NCBI GenBank assembly: GCA_963819175.1
Contig: CAWFVJ010000004.1
Location: forward strand, 1 to 64,000
Direction of reading: 5' to 3'
DNA: 64,000 bases
From: CAWBRT01 sp963819175
Lineage (GTDB): Bacteria > Acidobacteriota > Terriglobia > Terriglobales > Acidobacteriaceae
The number at the start of each line of letters is the position of its first letter. Position 1 is the stretch's first letter. The position numbers and the translations under genes were made by a program. Below are positions 58,013 to 64,000 of this stretch, piece after piece. The notes under the pieces are model-generated. The model saw only the letters and a list, made by a program, of their open reading frames with translations. It was not told the DNA's origin and made no database searches.

Positions 58013-58690
58013 TCATGCCGGCGTGGATAAGCTGCAAAGGCGTTGCAGCTCAACCTGCTGGGCAGGAGTTATATCAAGGAAAGCGAAGCCGTAAGTGCCA
58101 GTCTTGCGATAGCGCACCTGAGCACGCGGCTCCAATTGTCTCTCCAGTCGCGAATCGTTAATTCGAAGTTGCACGCACTCGCCGGGAACCAGGTTCCCAT
58201 CGACTCTGCCGCCGATTCCGCCTGCTCCCAAAGATGTGCAGACCCCGGGTATAACCCTCAAGCCGTCAGAGCGGTCCACCATCACGCCGAATGGAAACTG
58301 CACACGGTGCCGGGTGTGTTGGCGAATCGCCTGCGATTCTGTTTGTAGCAGTCGCTGAAGGGCGGTAAGGAGAGGGCGCGGACCCTCGCCCTCTGCAACG
58401 ATCGCATCCACATACGTCAACATGCTTGATGGAACGTCCAGTGATCCTGAGAACATAATGATCGGAGTCTGTGGACGAACCCGCTTCATCTCCTGTGCAA
58501 CCGCGCTGTCGGCCATTGAACAGAGAACAACCGCGTCCAGCCGACGTTTGGATATTTGGCTCGTCGCTCTGGCCCCGTCATTCATTGCTAGAACCGCATA
58601 GCCGTTCGTCATCAAAACGGTTTGCAGCACAGAGAGCAGGCCGTCGTCTTCGACGCAAAGCATGATCGTGCGCATCGGTGTAGTTTGCAT
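58013..58690 (-). CDS. Degenerate receiver plus PilZ domain protein
   Basis: 225 residues from ATG 58690; the frame is open to 58921 but that part lies in a hairpin array. The receiver-like domain (TIMLCVEDDGLLSVLQTVLMTNGYAVLAMNDG ... LDAVVLCSMADS ... PIIMFSGSLDVPS) keeps the acidic pair but has Cys-Ser where the phospho-Asp should be. The C-terminal PilZ domain shows RQHTRHRVQFPFGVMVD (RxxxR) and GVCTSLGAGGIGGRV (D/NxSxxG-like, with Thr for Asp), ending in RYRKTGTYGFAFLDI. PilZ domains bind cyclic-di-GMP and often control pili or flagella. The weak D/NxSxxG motif makes binding uncertain. It neighbours motAB. Confidence 0.75.
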   Translation of the reverse strand: MQTTPMRTIMLCVEDDGLLSVLQTVLMTNGYAVLAMNDGARATSQISKRRLDAVVLCSMADSAVAQEMKRVRPQTPIIMFSGSLDVPSSMLTYVDAIVAEGEGPRPLLTALQRLLQTESQAIRQHTRHRVQFPFGVMVDRSDGLRVIPGVCTSLGAGGIGGRVDGNLVPGECVQLRINDSRLERQLEPRAQVRYRKTGTYGFAFLDITPAQQVELQRLCSLSTPA

Positions 58691-59352
58691 GGCTATCTTG
58701 CACCTGACATGTAACTGGGCGAATACATAGTCAGGCTTATTTCGGCATAGCGGTACATAACAAAGGTGCAGGCATCGCATAGCCGGTGTACATGTACCAA
58801 TCGCTTTGCATTCCTGATCATCGAGCCAGAAGACTAAAGCCCCACCCAAGCTTCGCTTGAATGGGGCACCCGCCGACAACCCCACATTAGCTACGCCTGC
58901 GGCTCCGCAAATGTGGGCCACCCGATAGCCCCACCCGCCGAACTACCCCACTCAAGCCAACAGCAGGCTTGAATGGGCCACTCGCACCCGCGACAACCCC
59001 ACATTAGCTACGCCTGCGGCTCCGCAAATGTGGGCCACCCGATAGCCCCACCCGCCGAACTACCCCACTCAAGCCAACAGCGGGCTTGAATGGGCCACCC
59101 GCCTGCTGCTTTCAGCGGCGCAAACAGCAGATCCTTCGCTTCGCTCAGGATGACACTCCTTGGGGTTGGGTATATCGCCATCAACCCGGGAGCGGGTCAA
59201 GACGATGGCGCGGGCAGCCGATATTTACTTGTAGCGAGTAGTCCGCCACAGCTACCCGTGTCGGTGGCGTGGATGTTCTTGTGGCTGTTTTGGTTTAGAC
59301 CCGTGACTGCGCGAGAGTGAAGCCAGCCGGCAGGGGAGGAGCTGTCGCCTAA
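58691..59352. other. 662-bp gene-free stretch upstream of motA, mostly repeats
   Basis: From 58839 to 59104 family B hairpins, including a 117-bp tandem duplication; at 59109-59163 a half copy of family A (GCAGATCCTTCGCTTCGCTC, AGGATGACAC). The last 190 bp before motA hold no repeat. I found no clear promoter; a sigma-54 GG-N10-GC pair is absent. Confidence 0.7.
58877..59110. repeat. 117-bp tandem duplication of two family B hairpins
   Basis: Copies start at 58877 and 58994. Each holds CCCCACATTAGC-TACGCCTGCGGCTCC-GCAAATGTGGG and CCCCACTCAAGCC / GGCTTGAATGGG. They differ at a few bases (AGCAGGC versus AGCGGGC in the second loop). Confidence 0.85.
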
Positions 59353-60243
59353 ATGTTTGCGATCATCGGAATTCTCGTGGTGCTCGGTGCGGTCGTCGGG
59401 GGCTACCTGATGGAGCACGGGCATCTCACGGTTCTCATGCAACCGGCCGAGCTGCTGATTATTGGCGGCGCGTCGATTGGAACCGTGCTGATCGGCAACC
59501 CGATGCACATCCTGAAGAATATTGCGGGCGGGCTGACGGGGGTTTTTACCGGGTCGAAATTTACCAAGCAGCGCTATCTGGACACCCTGAAGATGATGTT
59601 CGAGATGCTGAACAAGGCGCGCCGCGAAGGACTGCCCGCAGTCGAGTCGGATATCGAAGACCCGGAGCAGAGCAAGATATTTTCGCAATACCCGGCCTTC
59701 ATGAAGAGTCACCACCTGCGCAACTTTGTGTGCGACACCATGCGCATGGCCATCTCCGGCGGCATCGATCCATTTGACCTCGACCAGATGATGGAGGTGG
59801 ACATGGACATCATGCATCACGACGCCAGCGAGCCGGTTGCCGCGCTTTCCACCATGGCCGACGCGTTGCCGGGACTGGGCATCGTTGCCGCCGTGCTCGG
59901 CGTGGTGATTACCATGGGCGCGCTCGGCGGCCCACCGGAGGAGATTGGACACAAGGTCGCCGCGGCGCTGGTCGGAACCTTTCTTGGCGTGCTGCTCTGC
60001 TACGGATTCGTGGGGCCGGTGGCGACGGGAATGGCGAAGCTGGCCGAGGACGAACGAGCCTACTGTCACGTGCTGCGAGTGGTGATGATCGCTTTCATCA
60101 AGGGCAATGCTCCTATCCTGGCCGTGGAGATCGGACGGCGTGCGATTCCCGGTCATCTGCGGCCTACGTTTGTAGAGGCAGAAGAGGCGTGCCGCGGGAC
60201 CTCGCAGGTCGTCGTCGCCGCCGCAGCGACTTCCGGAGAATAA
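59353..60243 (+). CDS. motA: Flagellar stator protein MotA
   Basis: 296 residues, intact. Membrane helices: MFAIIGILVVLGAVVGGYLMEHG, PAELLIIGGASIGTVLIGN, then a large cytoplasmic loop (residues 65-175), then DALPGLGIVAAVLGVVITMGALGG and VGTFLGVLLCYGFVGPVATGM. The conserved Pro region (ALPGLGIVAAVLG) and charged loop residues (RREG, E in DIEDPE) fit MotA, which with MotB forms the proton (or sodium) channel that turns the flagellum. It is directly followed by motB with no gap. Other flagellar genes are outside the window. GGAGGA lies rather far upstream (13 bases). Confidence 0.93.
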   Translation: MFAIIGILVVLGAVVGGYLMEHGHLTVLMQPAELLIIGGASIGTVLIGNPMHILKNIAGGLTGVFTGSKFTKQRYLDTLKMMFEMLNKARREGLPAVESDIEDPEQSKIFSQYPAFMKSHHLRNFVCDTMRMAISGGIDPFDLDQMMEVDMDIMHHDASEPVAALSTMADALPGLGIVAAVLGVVITMGALGGPPEEIGHKVAAALVGTFLGVLLCYGFVGPVATGMAKLAEDERAYCHVLRVVMIAFIKGNAPILAVEIGRRAIPGHLRPTFVEAEEACRGTSQVVVAAAATSGE

Positions 60244-61038
60244 ATGGGCGTGCAGCCAATCATCATCAAGCGCAAGGCAGCTCACAGCGGTCATCACGGT
60301 GGCGCGTGGAAGGTGGCTTACGCCGATTTTGTCACCGCCATGATGGCCCTGTTTATCGTGCTGTGGCTGGTGAGCTCCAGCAAGCAGGTGCAGGACGCCG
60401 TGGGCGGGTACTTCCGCGATCCCAAGGGAAGCGCCAATAAGATCGGGACGAATCTCAGCGGGGCGGGCGAAAATTTCACCCTCGCCAAGCAGGATATGTC
60501 CAAGCTGAAGGAGCAGTTGCAAAGCGCGATCCGGCGCGCCGTTGAACTCGACAAGCTGAAGAACCAGATTGAGATGACGGTAACCGCGGAAGGGCTGCGC
60601 ATAGAATTGCTGGAGTCCGACGCGGGCACGTTTTTTGAAACCGGCAACTCCCAACCGACGCCTAAGGGCAGGGAACTCCTGGAAATGCTCGCTCAGGAAT
60701 TGGGCAAGCTGCCGAACAAGATCTCCATCGAGGGCCACACCGATTCCAAGCCCTTCGCCGCTGGAGTGGCGTACGGGAATTGGGAGCTCTCCGCCGACCG
60801 CGCCAATGCGGCGCGCCGCCTTATGCAGCAGAATAGTCTTGCGGTTGACCAGGTCTCACAGGTGCGAGGCTTTGCCGACCAGAGACTGCGCAAACCCAAC
60901 CAACCGTTCGACTCATCGAATCGCAGGGTTTCGCTGATTGTGCAATACCTGCCCGCCGAGAACCCCGCGGAGCAGCCCTCGCCGCCGGCAACCGCCAAGG
61001 CGGAGGAAAAGTCAGCACCCGCACAAGGGCACCACTAG
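60244..61038 (+). CDS. motB: Flagellar stator protein MotB
   Basis: 264 residues, intact. One N-terminal helix with the proton-carrying Asp: GGAWKVAYADFVTAMMALFIVLWLVSSSKQVQ (Asp near residue 28). The periplasmic plug/linker follows (QDMSKLKEQLQSAIRRAVELDKL), then an OmpA/MotB peptidoglycan-binding domain: LELLESD-type strand, EGHTDSKPFAAGVAYGNWELSADRANAARRLM, VRGFADQRLRKP, SSNRRVSLIVQYL. It starts at the motA stop, so translation is coupled. The tail is Pro/Ala/Glu-rich. Confidence 0.93.
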   Translation: MGVQPIIIKRKAAHSGHHGGAWKVAYADFVTAMMALFIVLWLVSSSKQVQDAVGGYFRDPKGSANKIGTNLSGAGENFTLAKQDMSKLKEQLQSAIRRAVELDKLKNQIEMTVTAEGLRIELLESDAGTFFETGNSQPTPKGRELLEMLAQELGKLPNKISIEGHTDSKPFAAGVAYGNWELSADRANAARRLMQQNSLAVDQVSQVRGFADQRLRKPNQPFDSSNRRVSLIVQYLPAENPAEQPSPPATAKAEEKSAPAQGHH

Positions 61039-61558
61039 GGAAACTCTGAACAAGCCTTACTAGGCAGAACCGAGATCCCTCAGAGGCTAAAGCCTCATTG
61101 GTTTTGCTGGTCTTGCGTACGGGCTGGAAGCCCGTACCCTTCAAAACCTTGAGTTGTTCAGACCTTCCCTGGCAGGCGGCTGAAAAGCGCTTCTTCCAGG
61201 GTGAATGCTGGTAGGTTGTCGCAATTTCGCAGCCGTCTGGCTCTTCCGTGGGGCATATATTTCATGAATCTAGCAAGATAGCGGCCCAATATTGGGAAAA
61301 CGGCAAGCAGGCCCAATATTGGGCTTGCCAAAAGTCTGACTTCGCGATAAAAAACCCACAGACACTCTGAGAGGCTGTGACTAAATCAACCTCGAAGGCT
61401 TGGCGCCCCATGTCACGCCCGCAGTTGGCTGACGCGGGGTAGTTCGTTGGCCCAAGTCCCACATCTGCTAACTGCGGCAGATATGGGGCACCGTCGGAAA
61501 AGCGCTAACTGCGGCAGATGTGGGGCGCCGTCGGAAAAGTCACAAGCTTTGAGATGGA
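61039..61558. other. 520-bp gene-free stretch with family C hairpin, twin palindromes and family B hairpins
   Basis: Family C at about 61078-61145 (CCCTCAGAGGCTAAAGCCTC; GTACGGGCTGGAAGCCCGTAC). Twin CCCAATATTGGG palindromes at 61285 and 61312. Short tandem family B-like units at 61455-61540 (GCTAACTGCGGCAGATGTGG, then GGCGCCGTCGGAAAAG, twice). It presumably contains the promoter of the activator gene. Confidence 0.6.
61285..61323. promoter_or_regulatory. Twin 12-bp palindromes CCCAATATTGGG, possible operators
   Basis: Two perfect copies (61285-61296 and 61312-61323), starts 27 bp apart. The second is wrapped in GGCAAGC...GCTTGCC. They lie about 250 bp upstream of the sigma-54 activator gene and are seen nowhere else in the window. 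Confidence 0.5.
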
Positions 61559-61567
61559 GGCTTCGTT

Positions 61568-63161
61568 TTGGGTCAGTTTGACGGCCATCCCGACGCCGCG
61601 AAGGCGGAGCTTCTGCCGCGATCCGCACGAACGCTCTGGGACTCAGGGATTCGCTACAAGCTGCTGCTCGACGTCAACAACGCAATCATCAACCAGACCA
61701 CCCGCGAAGAACTTTTCCACACCCTAGCCAGGGAAATCCGCAAGATCGTGGCCTACGACCGCTTCAGCATCAACATTTATGACTCCGCGTCGAAACTGCT
61801 GCGGTGGTTTGCCAGCGCCGAAGGCGTCTCCGTCAAGAGCATGGATGACAGTCCGCGCTCGCTCGAAGAGGGGCCGGTTGCACGGGCGGTCATTACCTCC
61901 CGCCAACCTGTGATCATTCCGGATATGGCGGCGTACTCGCACTGGCACACGATCAGGTTGATGAAGGCCGCCGGTCTGGGCGCAACCATGGCATTCCCGT
62001 TGATCGTGCGCAGCAATGTGCTCGGGCTCGCTGCACTTTTCCTTCCGGGAAGCGCCTGAAAACCTGGAGGAGCTCAAGGAGTTTCTGGTCGAGCTTTCCG
62101 GCCAGGTGGCGGTGGCGGTCGATAACATGATGGCGCACACCAAACTGGTGGAGGTGAATGCCAGTCTGCAGCAGCAAAAGGATTACCTGCTGAAACATGC
62201 GGACACGCGCTATCGGCCGGCGGACTTTTTCTACTGCAGCCCGGCGATGCGCAAGATCATGCGCGAGATCGAAGTGGTTGCCGACAGCGACGCAAGCGTG
62301 CTGCTGACGGGGGAAACCGGCACCGGGAAGGACTACATCGCGCGCTACATTCATCACCTGAGCTCGCGGCGCAATGCGTTATTCGTGAAGGTCAACTGCC
62401 CGTCGCTGGCGGCTACGCTGTTTGAAAGCGAATTGTTCGGCCATAACAAAGGGGCGTTCACCGGAGCGGACGCCAAGCGCGTGGGACGCTTCGAAATGGC
62501 GGCCGGCGGCACGGTTTTTCTGGATGAGATTGGGGAGTTGCCGCCGCAGCTCCAGGCCAAACTGTTGCACGTGTTGCAGGATAGACGCTTCGAGCGAGTT
62601 GGCGATAGTCACCCGATCGAGGCGGATTTCAGAGTGATCGCGGCCACCAATAGCGATCTGAAGAAGGCCATCAGCGAAAAGAATTTTCGTTCCGATCTGC
62701 TTTATCGCCTCAACGCAATTTCGTTCCATATCCCTCCGCTGCGCGAGCGCGCGGAGGAGATCGAACCGCTGGTACATCGGCTGACCGAAGCCGAAGCGCT
62801 GTCCACGCATCGGGTGCCGCCGGTGATCACCGCCGAGGCCATTGCGGCGCTCAAGCAACACTCCTGGCCTGGAAATGTCAGGGAGCTGCGCAACGTGATG
62901 ATCCGGCTGGTGATTGTTTACAGCGGCAAGCAGGTAACCAGGCACGACATAGAACCACTGCTCGATATAGGCCAAGTCGAGGCGCCGCAGACTGCCACGG
63001 CGCTCGCCGACATGGAACGCAATCATCTGATTAAGGTGCTCACGATGAGCAGGGGCGTTGTGGGCGGGCGAAAAGGGGCCGCAGCGGTGTTGAACGTTCC
63101 TAAGTCAACCTTGCAGTACAAACTCCACAAGCACGGGTTGAATCCGCAGGACTACCGGTAG
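61568..63161 (+). CDS. GAF-domain sigma-54-dependent activator (FhlA-like), one frameshift
   Basis: About 530 residues. TTG at 61568 follows GGAGG by 7 bases. N-terminal GAF domain: IRYKLLLDVNNAIINQTTREELFHTLAREIRKIVAYDRFSINIYD ... MAFPLIVRSNVLGLAALFF. A one-base insertion at 62041-62042 is followed by REAPENLEELKEFLVELSGQVAVAVDNM. AAA+ domain: Walker A TGETGTGKD, sigma-54 loop ESELFGHNKGAFTGAD, Walker B VFLDEIGEL, RVIAATNSDL, WPGNVRELRNV. Fis-type HTH at the end (VGGRKGAAAVLNVPKSTLQYKLHKHGL). There is no receiver, so it is ligand-controlled rather than phosphorylated. The effector is unknown. Confidence 0.88.
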
Positions 63162-63164
63162 GGC

Positions 63165-63276
63165 GATCCCAGGTCAGCGCCGAACTGCGCGGCGCGGGAC
63201 CTGGGGCACCTGTGCTTTGTCTTGGGAGTGAAAAGGCGGGTGGCCCACCCTTTCGCGAAGCGAAGGGTGGGGCAAG
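63165..63276. repeat. Family B hairpins, left of RAYT 2
   Basis: CCCAGGTCAGCGCCG-AACTG-CGGCGCGGGACCTGGGG (63168-63208), the GGTC/GACC variant of the stem seen at 57760, and CCCACCCTTTCGCGAAGCGAAGGGTGGGG (63246-63274). Confidence 0.8.
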
Positions 63277-63288
63277 TTGGGTCGCGAA

Positions 63289-63813
63289 TTAATCAGTGTG
63301 CTTTAATGTGATTCCGATGCGCTCTCTTTGCCGCGCGGTCCATTCCGATTCGATTTCGACAATGCCCTCCGCGCCGGTTGCATAATGGCGGAAGCTGCTC
63401 CAGGGAAAATCTTGCGGCTTTTCAACCAAGCCACACTTTACCGGATTGCGGTGCATATAGCGAAGTTTCTCAATCCGCTTGCTTTCACTCCAGACATTAA
63501 AGTCGTAATACCGCTTTTCCCAAAATCGGTCGTCAGTGGCTCCGCCAAGCTTGCGCGCGACGATTTGTTTCAGCATCTGGATCACAGTTGATAGTTGACT
63601 GCGTGCCGGTTCGCTCATAAGCAGATGAACATGGTCGGGCATCACCACATAGCCGCTGACGCAAAAGGAATACCAGCGGCGAACACGCTCCAAGGTTTCT
63701 TCAAACGTGTGAGCTGCCTCGGGAGTGTTCAGTAGCGGAACGCGCCGATGACAAGTGAAGGTGACGAAGTGCAAGTGGCGCGTCCGTTGAAATCGTTTGA
63801 GTCCCCAAGGCAT
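63289..63813 (-). mobile_element. REP-associated tyrosine transposase (RAYT 2)
   Basis: 174 residues from ATG 63813. IS200-like Y1 fold: MPWGLKRFQRTRHLHFVTFTCHRRVPLL at the start, HUH metal motif in VVMPDHVHLLMSEP (about residue 60), then MLKQIVARKLGGATDDRFWEKRYYDFNVWSESKRIEKLRYMHRNPVKCGLVEKPQDFPWSSFRHY with the catalytic-Tyr region (LRYMHRNPVKRGL signature of REP-associated enzymes). Intact. The long RYMHRNPV segment distinguishes it from RAYT 1, so the two are different subfamilies. Both flanks carry family B hairpins, the likely substrate or offspring. Confidence 0.88.
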
Positions 63814-63863
63814 GACGGGAAGTGTATCTCTGGACCTTTTGGATCTCAATGGGATTCGTCGAA

Positions 63864-64000
63864 CTGCCCCACCCTTCGCCAACTGCGGGCGAAAGGGTGG
63901 GCCACCCGCCGCGTTACGATTCAGAAAAAAACTACCCCAAGTTAGCCCAGTCACCCCAACGAGCCGAGCCTCGTTGGGGACCCCGACACGGGCGAACCTG
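63864..64000. repeat. Family B hairpins right of RAYT 2, one nested in another
   Basis: CCCACCCTTCGCC / GGGCGAAAGGGTGGG at 63867-63902. Then an outer CCCCAAGTTAGCCC (63935-63948) and GGGCGAACCTG (63990-64000, cut by the edge) enclose an inner CCCCAACGAG-CCGAGC-CTCGTTGGGG (63954-63979) hairpin in its loop. Confidence 0.8.

Noticed and set aside
58877..59110. CRISPR-like array from regularly spaced palindromes
   Set aside because: Only two units, the whole unit is duplicated with no variable spacers, and there are no cas genes.
59197..60738. Long minus-strand open frame (about 510 codons) across motA-motB
   Set aside because: Antisense shadow of high-GC genes; its product is His/Arg/Gln-rich with no domain, while motA and motB are unmistakable.

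Overview
The window is high-GC, densely coded bacterial DNA. The best fit is a soil Acidobacteriota (Terriglobia/Koribacter-like) chromosome. This is inferred from gene content and style: a fused alpha/beta 2-oxoacid dehydrogenase E1, a Chp-like chemosensory operon whose genes overlap by ATGA, a stand-alone Ku, and many intergenic hairpin repeats. There is no rRNA, tRNA, phage, plasmid or CRISPR signal.

Layout. 1-17.4 kb is a mixed housekeeping block: YkgJ-like protein, DehI-type dehalogenase, RibD-C reductase, lnt, prfB with its programmed frameshift, a cation-efflux protein, an HD alarmone hydrolase, a CoA-binding protein, rarA, a SpoU-type rRNA methylase, a Sua5/YrdC protein, a YdcF-like protein, a cyclase, a DUF92 protein, Ku and a beta-propeller lipoprotein. 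17.6-41.3 kb is a double chemosensory island. Leftward operon 1 is MCP-cheW-cheR-cheA-cheB-cheY-cheX and ends at a strong intrinsic terminator. In the middle lies a rightward hybrid histidine kinase/NtrC-type regulator pair. Rightward operon 2 (Chp/Pil-like) is DHp protein-RR-cheW-MCP-cheR-cheA/REC-cheB-cheW-cheW-PATAN RR-RR. Both operons have sigma-54-type (-24/-12) promoter matches, and a 17-bp TGAGAC dyad lies upstream of operon 2. 41.8-63.8 kb is metabolic and motility genes: uvrB, a RAYT transposase, a transglutaminase-like protein, an Nfn-like flavoprotein pair, gph, fused E1, a type IV pilin, pdxA plus a four-carbon acid sugar kinase, acyl-CoA ligase, a PilZ protein, motAB, a GAF sigma-54 activator and a second RAYT.

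How the parts may work together. The pilin gene also has a plausible sigma-54 promoter with an upstream 40-bp palindrome. With the Chp-like operon, a PilZ protein, motAB and two sigma-54 activators in one window, the most interesting reading is a sigma-54-wired surface-motility/chemosensory regulon. The two REP-associated transposases (RAYTs) are accompanied by three families of intergenic hairpins. One family keeps its flanks while its stems change by paired substitutions, occurs as tandem duplications, and in one place is nested inside another copy.

Caveat. Many conserved genes between 1 and 41 kb (and a few later) are broken by single-base frameshifts. Of ten junctions resolved by eye, nine are one-base insertions. 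Essential genes are hit as often as dispensable ones, so assembly or sequencing error is more likely than decay. Broken genes are given below as one feature spanning all frames.
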